46,285 nt of DNA from Planctomycetaceae bacterium. Lineage in GTDB: Bacteria > Planctomycetota > Planctomycetia > Planctomycetales > Planctomycetaceae. The stretch covers positions 1 through 46,285 of the forward strand of contig JANQRQ010000289.1 of the NCBI GenBank assembly GCA_028284485.1, given 5' to 3'. The position numbers were made by a program, and so were the translations under genes. Below are positions 35,415 through 44,466 of this stretch, one piece after another. The notes below the pieces were generated by a model. That model was not told the origin of the DNA. It did not search any database and saw only the letters and a program-made list of their open reading frames with translations. How positions within the stretch are numbered: position 1 is the first letter of the stretch; the number at the start of each line of letters is the position of its first letter.

Positions 35415-36970
35415 TGTCTCCGATCTTGAATGCCACCGTCGAAACAGGGTTAGCGCCTTCTTCCAAACGGGCCCGCCTGATACTCGGGGCTATCGTGTTG
35501 TTGTTTTTGATCGTTCGGTTGCCCGTTTTGCTTCGACAACCAGGTGGTCAGGACGAAGACTGGTTTGCTGTGCCTGGTTGGACTGTTCTTAATGAGGGTA
35601 TTCCGCGAATTCCATATCTTCCGTCGCGCAATCCGGAGACGGCATTCTATCGCGCTGACACCGCTTTGTACGCCCTGCCACCGGCTCAGTTCTATTTTCA
35701 GGCTCCGATCTACGCAGTTTTCGGACCAAGTTGGGGAACGGCGCGAATTCCGTCGTTCCTTTCGGGGATAGTCGCGATTTTGCTGGTGTATCAGTTGGGG
35801 CAGTGCCTCCTTCGCGAAGAGCCCAGTGCACTTTGGGCGGCGGGACTTTACTCCGTTTCGCGGGTCTTCTATTTCCCTTGCCTGTCGGCCAGGCCCGACT
35901 TGCTGTGTGGCGCCATTGGTCTCGGCGCGGTCTACACCACGTGGCGCTGGCAGACGACACGAAATCGGCGGACTCTGTTGATTGCCGGAGGGCTGGCCGG
36001 TTTGGGTTTTCTGACGCACCCTTTTGCGCTTGTTTACTCCATTCAAGTAGGAGTTTGGGTGTTGCTGGCGACTCGCGGTTGGAAACAACGACTTTTGAAC
36101 ATCCTAGTTCTTGGGCTTACGGCAGCCGCAGTTATGTCGGTGTGGTCGCTATTGATTTGGCAGCATCCAGAAATCTTTCGCATCCAGTTTTTTAACAATG
36201 TGCTCGACCGTTCCAGTCCCGGATTATTTCATAGGCTGATTTTCCCATTTGAAGCGATATGGGCGCAAGCGCAAATTCTGGTTGAGCGAGCGGGGTTGAT
36301 GCAAACATTGATCATGGTGCTGGCGTTACCCGGCCTGACCATCTATGCGGTCGTTCGGCATCGGCCGGAACTGCGCTTGCTATTAACTCTTGCGTGGTCC
36401 AGCGTCTGTTTGCATCTCGTGCTCGTCGGAACACATCCGACGAAGGGGTACTACTGCTACACCGGGGCGTTCTTGTTTATGTGCCTGGGCACCTGTGTCA
36501 CGACGGTCGGAGCAAGATTTCGGGGAGACGGGCTCGGTTCAAAACTGGCACGGGTCGCAGGTGGTGTCATTCTGGTTGGCGCATTCGTCCCGGGATCAGG
36601 AATTCGAACATGCATGACCTACCTCCAGAATTGGGATAGCCTCAATCACGATTCCGCCCAGTTTTCTGAGATGCTTATCACGGAGTTGCCGGTCGATGCA
36701 AAGTTCACGGTCGATACGGCATTTGTATTGGACTTCTATCTCGCCGGTCGAGATACCGTGCTTGCGAAGAATGAGGAGTTCTTTTTTGAGTCTGATGAAC
36801 AACCCTACGACTATCTTGTTGTCGGCCGCTTTGGAATTCATGCCGAAATCCCCAAATCGCAGAATGGTCGGTTGCTTAAGACATTCGGTGATCAAGACGA
36901 CATCTTCTCTTGCTATGCAGAGATTTATGTCCCGAATGACTCGGCGAGCGTCGAAGATGATCTGCAGTAA
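35411..36970 (+). CDS. Membrane glycosyltransferase, GT39/PMT_2 (ArnT-like)
   Basis: The product has 519 residues from ATG 35411, overlapping the GT2 stop. About ten transmembrane helices are visible. The first is at about 22-40 (LILGAIVLLFLIVRLPVL), followed by an outside loop carrying GGQDEDWFAVPGWTVLNEG, the acidic motif typical of GT-C enzymes that use polyprenyl-phosphate sugars. The soluble C-terminal part (about 415-519) has no family features. It probably moves a sugar from a lipid carrier to a protein, lipid or polysaccharide on the outer side of the membrane. The acceptor is unknown. It ends the four-gene glycan cassette, with 253 bp before mqnD. Confidence 0.82.
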   Translation: MMSPILNATVETGLAPSSKRARLILGAIVLLFLIVRLPVLLRQPGGQDEDWFAVPGWTVLNEGIPRIPYLPSRNPETAFYRADTALYALPPAQFYFQAPIYAVFGPSWGTARIPSFLSGIVAILLVYQLGQCLLREEPSALWAAGLYSVSRVFYFPCLSARPDLLCGAIGLGAVYTTWRWQTTRNRRTLLIAGGLAGLGFLTHPFALVYSIQVGVWVLLATRGWKQRLLNILVLGLTAAAVMSVWSLLIWQHPEIFRIQFFNNVLDRSSPGLFHRLIFPFEAIWAQAQILVERAGLMQTLIMVLALPGLTIYAVVRHRPELRLLLTLAWSSVCLHLVLVGTHPTKGYYCYTGAFLFMCLGTCVTTVGARFRGDGLGSKLARVAGGVILVGAFVPGSGIRTCMTYLQNWDSLNHDSAQFSEMLITELPVDAKFTVDTAFVLDFYLAGRDTVLAKNEEFFFESDEQPYDYLVVGRFGIHAEIPKSQNGRLLKTFGDQDDIFSCYAEIYVPNDSASVEDDLQ

Positions 36971-37223
36971 TGATTTGTGACATGAACCAGCCGATATAAC
37001 ATTGGTGCCAGATCCCCAGTGAGGAGCATGGGCCAACATTGACGATCCCGGAAGCCGCCTCGCTGCTGCAAGTGCTCGCCCGACGGTGGTCAATTCCGCG
37101 TGAGGCCTCTATATTGGATCGGCGGTCGGTTTTCACCACGAGATGTTGCTACGTTCCCGTGGGTATGGCCGTGTCGAGCACGAGTTTTTGGGCAATCCCG
37201 GTGAATTGACGGCAGGAAAGCAG

Positions 37224-38069
37224 ATGTCACAAGTAAAAACGGTTATTAACGTAGGCCACAGTCCCGATCCGGACGACGCGTTTATGTTTCACGCGCTGGC
37301 CAACGATAAAATCGATACGGGCGACTACACATTTACGCATACGCTGCAAGATATTGAGACACTCAATCGCCGTGCACTCAATAAGGAACTGGAACTCACG
37401 GCGGTGAGCCTGCACGGATATGCCCACATTGCCGATGCGTATGCAATTTGTGCCTGTGGCGCAAGTATGGGAGACAACTATGGGCCGATGCTGGTTGCTC
37501 GCGAACCGGGATCGATCGACAGCCTGCGGGGAAAACGAATTGCCGTTCCCGGGACGCTGACGACGGCATTCTTGTCGCTGAAATTGCTACTCGGTGACGA
37601 TTTTGAATACGAAGTGCATCCCTTCGATCAGTTGCTCGACCTGGTGGCGAAGGAACAGGCCGATGCCGGATTGATCATTCACGAAGGCCAACTGACTTAT
37701 GGTGACCAAGGCCTGCATCTGATCGTTGATTTGGGGAAATGGTGGCAGGAAGAGACGGGGTTGCCACTTCCTTTGGGAGCGAATGCAATTCGCAAGGATC
37801 TCGGTACAGTTGTCATGGACGAAGTGACGGCGTTACTGAAGCAGAGTATTCAGTACGGACTCGATCATCGACAGGAAGCTCTCGAGTACGCTTTGCAGTA
37901 TGGAAGGAATCTTGACCAGGCAAAGGCCGACGAGTTTGTCGGGATGTACGTCAACGATTGGACCTTGGACTTTGGTGACCGCGGGCGGGAGGCTGTGGCC
38001 ACTTTGTTGCGCAAAGGCCACGAAGCTGGGGTCATTCCAAAACTCATCGAGCCTGAATTCATCGGCTAA
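37224..38069 (+). CDS. mqnD: 1,4-dihydroxy-6-naphthoate synthase (futalosine pathway of menaquinone synthesis)
   Basis: The product has 281 residues from ATG 37224 after GGCAGGAAAG; the frame is open to 37143, but that part does not match the family. It matches MqnD closely by motif: GHSPDPDDAFMFHAL at the N-terminus, DIETLNRRAL, GPMLVAREPGSIDSLRG, and AGLIIHEGQLTYGDQG with the catalytic H153, then VDLGKWWQEETGLPLPLGAN. It turns cyclic de-hypoxanthinylfutalosine into 1,4-dihydroxy-6-naphthoate in the cytoplasm. No other mqn gene is in this window, so the pathway is scattered here. It implies menaquinone made by the futalosine route. Confidence 0.93.
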   Translation: MSQVKTVINVGHSPDPDDAFMFHALANDKIDTGDYTFTHTLQDIETLNRRALNKELELTAVSLHGYAHIADAYAICACGASMGDNYGPMLVAREPGSIDSLRGKRIAVPGTLTTAFLSLKLLLGDDFEYEVHPFDQLLDLVAKEQADAGLIIHEGQLTYGDQGLHLIVDLGKWWQEETGLPLPLGANAIRKDLGTVVMDEVTALLKQSIQYGLDHRQEALEYALQYGRNLDQAKADEFVGMYVNDWTLDFGDRGREAVATLLRKGHEAGVIPKLIEPEFIG

Positions 38070-38218
38070 TCGGTCGTTGGAGCGCCGGTGATCGTGGAAC
38101 GAATGTCCGATCCGTGTTAGTCTGGTGACCGACCCACAATCCTCGACGTCAAATCAAGAAGATTTGGTGTCGACTTCAGGTGCGCTAACCGCATCTCCTT
38201 ACTACGAAAAAGGCATCA

Positions 38219-39016
38219 ATGAGCGATTCTCATTCAGAAAGTTATCTTAGTGACTTATTCGGTCTCGGTGGAAATACCGCCATCGTGATTGGTGGTACCG
38301 GTGTTCTGGGTGGTGCCTTCTCAGAAGCATTGGCCGGCGCGGGGGCTCACACGATTGTTGTCGGACGTAACGTCGATAATGGCAATGCTTGTGTGGAACG
38401 CATCAAGACCCAAGGTGGTTCGGCAGAGTTCTTCTCAGCGGATAGCACAGCCAAGGGCGACTTGGAATCGCTGGTCTCTTATCTTCGCGATCAGAATCGA
38501 GAAGCCAACGTTCTTGTCAACGGGGCCGGGATCAATTCGGCCACGCCATTTGTTGAAATCGAAGAGGATGAATGGGAACGAATTCTCGATGTGAATCTTC
38601 GAAGCGTGCGATTGGCTTGTCAGGTTTTTGGGCGATTTATGCTCGAGAAGGAAACGCGAGGTTCGATTATCAATATCGCGTCGCTTAGCGCCGTTATTCC
38701 CTTGTCACGCGTTTTTACCTACTCACTGACAAAAGCTGCAGTCGTTAACTTGACCAAAAACCTTGCGCGTGAATGGGCCACTTCTGGAATTCGTGTGAAC
38801 GCACTTTCGCCCGGTTTTTTTCCAGCCGAGCAGAACCGAAAGGTCCTCACGCCCGATCGCGTTGAGAGCATCATGCGTCACACGCCAATGGATCGATTTG
38901 GATCGCCGGAAGAGTTGGCTGGTGCAATTCTCTTAATGGCATCCGGGCGTGCGGGGAGCTTTTTGACCGGTGAGAATATCGTTGTCGACGGCGGATTTAC
39001 AGCGATGACGATTTGA
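38219..39016 (+). CDS. Short-chain dehydrogenase/reductase
   Basis: The product is 265 residues. The cofactor motif is GGTGVLGG (25-32), a common variant of TGxxxGIG, and NGAG is at 101-104. The catalytic set is S155 (NIASLSA), Y168 and K172 (YSLTK). The end SFLTGENIVVDGGFTAM is typical of sugar-acid or polyol reductases of the 3-oxoacyl/gluconate dehydrogenase type. The substrate is not readable; the presence of a second SDR two genes on (40791) suggests carbohydrate oxidation. The start is the ATG at 38219. Confidence 0.87.
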   Translation: MSDSHSESYLSDLFGLGGNTAIVIGGTGVLGGAFSEALAGAGAHTIVVGRNVDNGNACVERIKTQGGSAEFFSADSTAKGDLESLVSYLRDQNREANVLVNGAGINSATPFVEIEEDEWERILDVNLRSVRLACQVFGRFMLEKETRGSIINIASLSAVIPLSRVFTYSLTKAAVVNLTKNLAREWATSGIRVNALSPGFFPAEQNRKVLTPDRVESIMRHTPMDRFGSPEELAGAILLMASGRAGSFLTGENIVVDGGFTAMTI

Positions 39017-39089
39017 CCAAAGCAGATTCCCGATTTCGGCCTGTGAGAAACTTTTCGGAGTTCACGCGATCGAATCGCGAGCGGCGTCA

Positions 39090-40754
39090 ATGGAGTCATT
39101 TCTTGTGAAGCACATGGAATTCTCACCACGCCGCCGTTACCTGGTGCGATTTCAACCGAAACGTGTTCCTCACACATTTGCTGATGTGCTGATAATTGGT
39201 GGCGGTATTGCCGGAATTCGCGCGGCCATCGAAGTCGATCCCCGACTGAGCGTTATCGTTGTCACCAAGGATGTGCTCGAACAATCGAATAGCGCCTATG
39301 CGCAAGGGGGAATCGCCGGCGTACTCGATCCATTGGATGATATTGCCAATCACGCTGCGGATACAATCGCCGCCGGCAAAGGTCTTTGCGATCAAACGAT
39401 TGTCGATACGGTCGTTGGCGAAGCGCCGGATCGTATCCGGGAGCTCGTCGATATTGGTGCCAATTTCGACCTCACCGATGGCGAAATTGCGCTAACACAA
39501 GAGGGCGGACACAGCCATCGTCGCGTGGCCCACGCATTAGGTGATGCCACCGGCAAGGAAATCATGCGCGCCATGCGCGAGCGAATTCGACAGCGCGATT
39601 CGGCGCAGATTTGGGAAAAAACATTCACGATCGATTTGTTGATGCATGAAGGACGGTGTCGAGGCGCCGTGGTATGGAATCCGAAGCACGGCAAAACAAT
39701 GATTTGGGCCAAGGAAACGATATTGGCAACCGGCGGAGCTGGGCGGCTGTACCGCGAATCGACCAATCCGGAAATCGCGACTGCCGATGGTCACGCCATT
39801 GCATTTCGTGCCGGGGCTGTGCTGCGTGATATGGAATTCATGCAGTTTCATCCAACCGTTCTGTACATCCCCGGCAGCTCTCGCCATCTCATTACTGAGG
39901 CAGTGCGAGGGGAAGGGGCGTACTTGAGGGATTGCCACGGTCAAAGATTCATGGATGAGTATGACGACGCGGGCGAACTGGCTCCACGCGATGTTGTCAG
40001 CCGGGCGATCACGGACCGTATGCTCAAGACGAGCCATCCGTGCGTCTATCTTGATTTATCGCATCTTGATCATTCGATTGTTACCGATCGGTTTCCGCAT
40101 ATTGGAAAGGTGTGTGCCGAATTCGGTTTAGATTTGGCACGCGATCAGATTCCCGTGAGACCCGGCGCCCACTACATGATCGGGGGAGCTGTCGTTGACC
40201 AAGATGCGCGTTCGACAATACCCGGACTATGGGCTGCTGGTGAGGTAACTTCCAGCGGCTTGCATGGCGCCAATCGCCTGGGCTCCAACAGCCTGCTGGA
40301 AGGGCTGGTCTTCGGTCTTCGTGCCGGAAGAGGGGCCGCCCATAGCGCTGCCGATCAGCCGGACGATTTTCGCGCATTACCTTTGGTTTCTGATTGGGAC
40401 GACGATGAGCGCGTCGAACATGGTCATGACGAAGATTTGAATTTGGTCGACGTAAGGAATTCTCTTAACAGCCTGATGTCGCGCAGTGTTGGAATTCAAC
40501 GTGATAACAATGGCCTGGAAAAGGGATTGGCGCAAGTCGATTTTTGGGACCGTTATGTGTCGGTCCGAGAATTCTCTGAGCCGCAAGGGTGGGAACTGCA
40601 GAACTTGTTGCTGGCTTCGCGATTGGTGATACTGGCGGCGATCAACCGAAAGGAAAGCCGCGGTGTCCATTTTCGTTCTGACTATCCCAATTCGGATTCT
40701 GAGTTGGCGCAACACATCACGCTTTCGGCCCCTATTTCTGAAGAAGTACAATAA
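39090..40754 (+). CDS. nadB: L-aspartate oxidase, NAD biosynthesis
   Basis: The product has 554 residues. The FAD motif is GGGIAG (37-42). SAYAQGGIAG (68-77), EGGHSHRRVAHA (138-149), and MEFMQFHPTVLY with RGEGAYLRD are all diagnostic of the L-aspartate oxidase/succinate dehydrogenase group, and the length and short C-terminal helical domain fit NadB. It oxidises aspartate to iminoaspartate for quinolinate, hence NAD. The start is uncertain by eight codons (ATG 39090 or 39114). The nadA and nadC genes are not nearby. It sits between two SDR genes with 74 bp and 37 bp gaps. Confidence 0.94.
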   Translation: MESFLVKHMEFSPRRRYLVRFQPKRVPHTFADVLIIGGGIAGIRAAIEVDPRLSVIVVTKDVLEQSNSAYAQGGIAGVLDPLDDIANHAADTIAAGKGLCDQTIVDTVVGEAPDRIRELVDIGANFDLTDGEIALTQEGGHSHRRVAHALGDATGKEIMRAMRERIRQRDSAQIWEKTFTIDLLMHEGRCRGAVVWNPKHGKTMIWAKETILATGGAGRLYRESTNPEIATADGHAIAFRAGAVLRDMEFMQFHPTVLYIPGSSRHLITEAVRGEGAYLRDCHGQRFMDEYDDAGELAPRDVVSRAITDRMLKTSHPCVYLDLSHLDHSIVTDRFPHIGKVCAEFGLDLARDQIPVRPGAHYMIGGAVVDQDARSTIPGLWAAGEVTSSGLHGANRLGSNSLLEGLVFGLRAGRGAAHSAADQPDDFRALPLVSDWDDDERVEHGHDEDLNLVDVRNSLNSLMSRSVGIQRDNNGLEKGLAQVDFWDRYVSVREFSEPQGWELQNLLLASRLVILAAINRKESRGVHFRSDYPNSDSELAQHITLSAPISEEVQ

Positions 40755-40790
40755 CATCGATCGATCGACTTTTGACACAGGGAGAATCTG

Positions 40791-41564
40791 ATGCTACCCG
40801 GCATTAAGCAGTTTGACATGACCGGCCGCGCCGCGGTCGTGACTGGCGGATCGAAAGGCCTAGGCGAAGCGATGGCTGCGGGATTGGCATCGGCTGGCGC
40901 CGATGTCCTATTGGTGAGTCGAAACGAAGAAGAAGCCCAAGCGACGGCCAATCAAATCGGCAGCGACTTTGGTTGTAAAGCCATTGGAATGCGTGCCGAT
41001 GTCGCCAGTCCAGAGGACGCCGAGGCAATCGCATCTCGTGCAATGCAAGAGTTCGGCAAGATCGATATCCTCATCAACAACGCCGGAATCAATATCCGGG
41101 GAGCGATCGACGAGGTGAGCTATGAGGAGTTTCAGAAAGTTCAGGATATCAATGTCAATGGCATCTGGTTGTGCAGCCGTGCTGTGATCCCACATATGAA
41201 GCAGGCTGCATACGGTCGTATCATCAACATGGGAAGTACACTAGGTGTCGTCGGATTGGCGAATCGCACGCCGTATACATCCAGTAAAGGTGCGGTTGTT
41301 CAGATGACGCGTGCATTGGGGCTGGAGCTGGCCCCGTTTGGAATTACTTGTAATGCAATATGTCCTGGACCGTTTTTAACCCCCATGAATCAGCCGATTG
41401 CCGAAACTGAGGAAGCGAAAAAGTTCATTGTCGGCGCTGTGGCGCTAAACCGATGGGGCAAAATGGAAGAGATCCAGGGAGCCGCCATCTTTTTGGCCAG
41501 CGATGCTGCCAGCTATGTGACTGGCAGCCTCGTCACGGTGGATGGGGGGTGGACAGCACACTAG
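40791..41564 (+). CDS. Short-chain dehydrogenase (gluconate 5-dehydrogenase / KduD-like)
   Basis: The product is 257 residues, starting six bases after CAGGGAGA. TGGSKGLG (18-25), NNAG (96-99), S149 (NMGSTLG), Y162 and K166 (YTSSK) form a full classical SDR set. The end VTGSLVTVDGGWTAH matches sugar-acid SDRs such as gluconate 5-dehydrogenase or 2-deoxy-D-gluconate/uronate dehydrogenases. Which sugar acid cannot be told. With the LDH2-like enzyme at 43389 it may form part of a sugar-acid pathway. Confidence 0.88.
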   Translation: MLPGIKQFDMTGRAAVVTGGSKGLGEAMAAGLASAGADVLLVSRNEEEAQATANQIGSDFGCKAIGMRADVASPEDAEAIASRAMQEFGKIDILINNAGINIRGAIDEVSYEEFQKVQDINVNGIWLCSRAVIPHMKQAAYGRIINMGSTLGVVGLANRTPYTSSKGAVVQMTRALGLELAPFGITCNAICPGPFLTPMNQPIAETEEAKKFIVGAVALNRWGKMEEIQGAAIFLASDAASYVTGSLVTVDGGWTAH

Positions 41565-41626
41565 TTGCGACGACTGCGAGCAAATGCGAACATCGTTATG
41601 TGATGATCGAGGCGAGGAACAGTGAA

Positions 41627-42304
41627 ATGTCGCGCCGTCTCGGCAAACCGTTTCCGATACTTGTCGTTGGCGTTTTGTTGATCATCGCTGCGATATTGTC
41701 GGTGGTCACCATACAAGTTGGTCGATATCAATCGGCAATTGAGTTCGTCGAAGCGCGCGGGGGCAAGTTGGACATCGTAGGGCCTTCGTGGCTGCGACGC
41801 ATGGTTGGCGAGCGCTACTTTCCAATCGTTGACGTTGTCAAATCTGTCAACTTGAATTGGAATAATGTCCCCGAGAGCCAATGCACGAGTCTTATGGAGT
41901 CGATCTCTCAATTCGACAAGCTTGAGCGTTTGATGTTGGCCGGGATATCGATAACGGACGACGATTATCGGCAAATCCGACATCTGAAACGGCTACAAGT
42001 CCTTGATCTTTCGAACTCGAAAGTCACAGATCAAAGTTTGCCGGCGATAGCGCAATGCCATGGACTACGCCAGTTGGCTTTGGCAGGAACGGGAATCACT
42101 GATGAAGGCTTGGCCAGCCTGAGTCGATTGTCGCAATTGAGAAGTCTAAACCTTGACCATACGCAGATCAGCGATATGGGATTGGTAAGCTTGAACAGCC
42201 TTGGCAATCTGAGTGAACTTAGCGTGGTCAATTGCGACGTGACCGACAGCGGCGTCGAACCTCTCTTAAGGGTTCGTCCAAACTTGGCAGTTTCCGACGA
42301 CTGA
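41627..42304 (+). CDS. Membrane-anchored leucine-rich-repeat protein
   Basis: The product has 225 residues from the ATG at 41627 (GAGG nine bases upstream); another ATG at 41603 is possible. One transmembrane helix (about 9-30, ILVVGVLLIIAAILSVVTIQ) anchors it. Residues about 85-220 carry four or more 24-residue LRRs of the bacterial type (LxxLxLxxTxITDxGL), as in LRQLALAGTGITDEGLASLS and LRSLNLDHTQISDMGL. Binding partners are unknown; such membrane LRR proteins are abundant in planctomycetes. It overlaps no neighbour, but its frame is open back into the SDR gene. Confidence 0.82.
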   Translation: MSRRLGKPFPILVVGVLLIIAAILSVVTIQVGRYQSAIEFVEARGGKLDIVGPSWLRRMVGERYFPIVDVVKSVNLNWNNVPESQCTSLMESISQFDKLERLMLAGISITDDDYRQIRHLKRLQVLDLSNSKVTDQSLPAIAQCHGLRQLALAGTGITDEGLASLSRLSQLRSLNLDHTQISDMGLVSLNSLGNLSELSVVNCDVTDSGVEPLLRVRPNLAVSDD

Positions 42305-42334
42305 GGCTTCGCTCTTTCTTCTATGTAGAGAGAA

Positions 42335-42631
42335 TCATGCAGCCTCGGAATCGATGATGAGTCGGCTTCGCAGTTGAACCTTGCGATACCGTGTCCCACT
42401 TGTGTCGTAGAAATAGATCATATTGTGGTCAGAGGCCCAGATTGCCCCTAGCCGGACACTTCGTGGACCGTGAATGGAAAACTGCAGACCGCAATTGCGG
42501 TCGCGTCTTCGTAGTTGCATTTCGGACAGCTTAAATTGGTCGACCAGCAAGTTCTCTTTTTGACACAGTGTCCTGTGAACGTAGCTTCGCAGGTCATCCA
42601 GCGACCGAATGCCATCGACACATTCGCTCAT
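42335..42631 (-). CDS. Small protein of unknown function
   Basis: The product is 98 residues from ATG 42631, preceded closely by CGGAAG. The composition is protein-like with no signal peptide: helix SLDDLRSYVHRTLCQKENLL, then strand-rich LQFSIHGPRSVRLGAIWASD, HNMIYFYDTSGTRYRKVQL. It may be a small alpha/beta regulatory protein. It is convergent with the LRR gene, 31 bp apart. I recognise no family. Confidence 0.6.
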   Translation of the reverse strand: MSECVDGIRSLDDLRSYVHRTLCQKENLLVDQFKLSEMQLRRRDRNCGLQFSIHGPRSVRLGAIWASDHNMIYFYDTSGTRYRKVQLRSRLIIDSEAA

Positions 42632-43388
42632 CTTCCGTACCGTCTTGGACCGTGATGTTGTCAATGCAAGTGGGCGTCATCCTGACCGGGCCAACTCGGA
42701 TATCGGCGTATCTGCAGCGTGTCTGTTTCGATATTTTCTATCGCCGATTCTTCGGCAATTCAGGTCTCACTGTCGAATTCGCCGCAACGGGAATTTTTCG
42801 AATTCGAGTGGAGTTCTAACAGAACGGATGAACCGGTTAGGCGAAGATGGCGGATTCGAAATGGAAGGTTTGTTCACAGTTTACGATAGACTCTTCCGCA
42901 CACGATGGACGATTTGTCCAACCGTCAATCGTGACATCATCCGGTCGTTGGGCTCTCAAGTTGATTCTCCCACGCATTTTCCAGATTCGATCGATCACGA
43001 TAAAACCATCTAATCCGAAAAGTTTGCCAGTGGTCATTTGTGCGGTGGTAATAGGATCAACGGGACTTTCGGATTCGGGCGGGAGTCCGGTCGGGCCCGT
43101 GCTGGCTAGGGTCTGGGGCTACCGAATCAGAGGTGCGAAGTCCGCAACGGCTATTGTTTTACCGAACGGTAGAAGGCGTGGCACGGCCGACGTGGTCGAA
43201 CGAAAAAATAACATCGACTTGCGATCAGCTGCGGCTCGAAATATCAAAGACTAGCACGCTTTGGAATGAGTCATTTGAGACACTCTGCAATCGGTCACAA
43301 ACTCGTTACCATTCAGAATCTGGAAGGCGACGGTCAAACTTGCCCCTGACGCTTGAGATGAAGATTCCCTTCTCGAAAGGACATTTCA
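42632..43388. other. Region with a possible decayed gene
   Basis: About 750 bp lacking an intact gene. The best frame is on the minus strand (42837-43214), with an in-frame TAG. Overlapping plus-strand frames in this region are its mirror images. The promoter of the LDH2-like gene should lie near 43300-43380. Confidence 0.35.
42837..43214 (-). pseudogene. Possible pseudogene: 125-codon frame with an in-frame TAG
   Basis: On the minus strand an ATG at 43214 opens a frame that reads FRSTTSAVPRLLPFGKTIAV, then meets a TAG (plus 43119-43121, codon 32). It continues in the same frame as ESPVDPITTAQMTTGKLFGL, GFIVIDRIWKMRGRINLRAQ and NCEQTFHFESAIFA to a stop at 42837. The part after the TAG looks like a protein end and has its own ATG at 43037 (66 codons). 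No ribosome site is clear at either start. It could be a decayed gene or a chance frame. Confidence 0.25.
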
Positions 43389-44447
43389 TTGCCGGTTCTA
43401 ACTGCCAAGTCGTTGACGGATTTTGCAAAGACGCTCTTGATTTCGGGGGGCGCCACGGATTACGAAGCGGAAGTGGTCGCGGAAAGTTTAGTGGGAGCCA
43501 ATTTGCGCGGGCACGATTCCCACGGCGTGATGCGTATTCCGTTTTATGTCGGCCGCGTCCGTGACGGGATCATTAAATCGGGGGCGCGATTGACGATTGA
43601 TCGAGAGACGTCAGCAGCCATTGTTTGCGACGGCAACTGGGGGTTCGGACAGGTTGTTTCCCAAGAACTGGTCAAGAAGCTAATTTCCAAGGCTGGCGAG
43701 TCGGGAATCGCCTGTGGGACTCTTCGGCAGTCGGCGCACATCGGACGACTGGGCGAATACGCAGAGATGGCGGCTGCAAATAACATGGCATCGATCATTT
43801 GCGCGAATACGCATGGTGCGGCCCAGCGTGTCGCCCCCGTTGGGGGCAAGCGACCCAGATTGGGAACAAATCCACTGTGTATCGGAATACCGGGCGGTCA
43901 AGGTGGGCCGTTCATCCTCGACTTTGGAACCAGTGCCACGGCTGAGGGTAAAGTTCGTGTCAAGCGGATCGCGGGAGATTCTGTTCCGGACGGTTGGATC
44001 CTCGATGCCGATGGCAATCCGACCAACGACCCGAATGCATTGTATGGCGATCCGCCAGGCACGATCCTTCCAATGGGGGGCGATCAAGCGTACAAAGGAT
44101 TCGGATTGGCTTTCATGATTGAAATGCTTTCGGGCGGATTATCGGGTGGCAAATGTGCTCACGAAAACCCACCTCCGCCGATTGGGAATTGTGCAGTGTT
44201 TCAGATCATTGCGCCGGAATTGTTTGCTGGTTATTCGTTCTTGTCTGACGAGATTGCACAGCTCGAGGAGTACGTACGAAGTGTTCCCCGAATCGACGGC
44301 TGTGATGCCGTCTACCTGCCGGGTGACCCGGAGCGATCAACACTAAAGCAGCGGCGCGAATCGGGAATTCCGATCGATGCCAAGAATTGGGATCAACTTG
44401 TGGAACTGGCGAATGAATTCGACGTCACTCCGCCAGATGTTTCGTAA
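43389..44447 (+). CDS. Malate/lactate dehydrogenase-family oxidoreductase (LDH2/MDH2 type)
   Basis: The product is 352 residues from a TTG start (43389) eight bases after AAAGGA; the ATG at 43358 is in another frame. It is an NAD(P)-dependent LDH2/MDH2-family enzyme, not the classical Rossmann LDH. LRGHDSHGVMRIP (39-51) holds the conserved H45. TLRQSAHIGRLGEYAEMAA, GTNPLCIGIPG and FILDFGTSATAEGKVR are family hallmarks, and the C-terminal GGDQAYKGFGLAFMIEML completes it. Relatives reduce 2-oxo acids such as ureidoglycolate, 2,3-diketogulonate or sulfolactate. The particular substrate is unknown. The 88-residue gene follows after 19 bp. Confidence 0.9.
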   Translation: MPVLTAKSLTDFAKTLLISGGATDYEAEVVAESLVGANLRGHDSHGVMRIPFYVGRVRDGIIKSGARLTIDRETSAAIVCDGNWGFGQVVSQELVKKLISKAGESGIACGTLRQSAHIGRLGEYAEMAAANNMASIICANTHGAAQRVAPVGGKRPRLGTNPLCIGIPGGQGGPFILDFGTSATAEGKVRVKRIAGDSVPDGWILDADGNPTNDPNALYGDPPGTILPMGGDQAYKGFGLAFMIEMLSGGLSGGKCAHENPPPPIGNCAVFQIIAPELFAGYSFLSDEIAQLEEYVRSVPRIDGCDAVYLPGDPERSTLKQRRESGIPIDAKNWDQLVELANEFDVTPPDVS

Positions 44448-44466
44448 ATTGTTATTGAGGTAGCCC

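Noticed and set aside
42847..43254. 135-codon plus-strand frame
   Set aside because: It runs antisense to the more protein-like minus frame and has no start signal.
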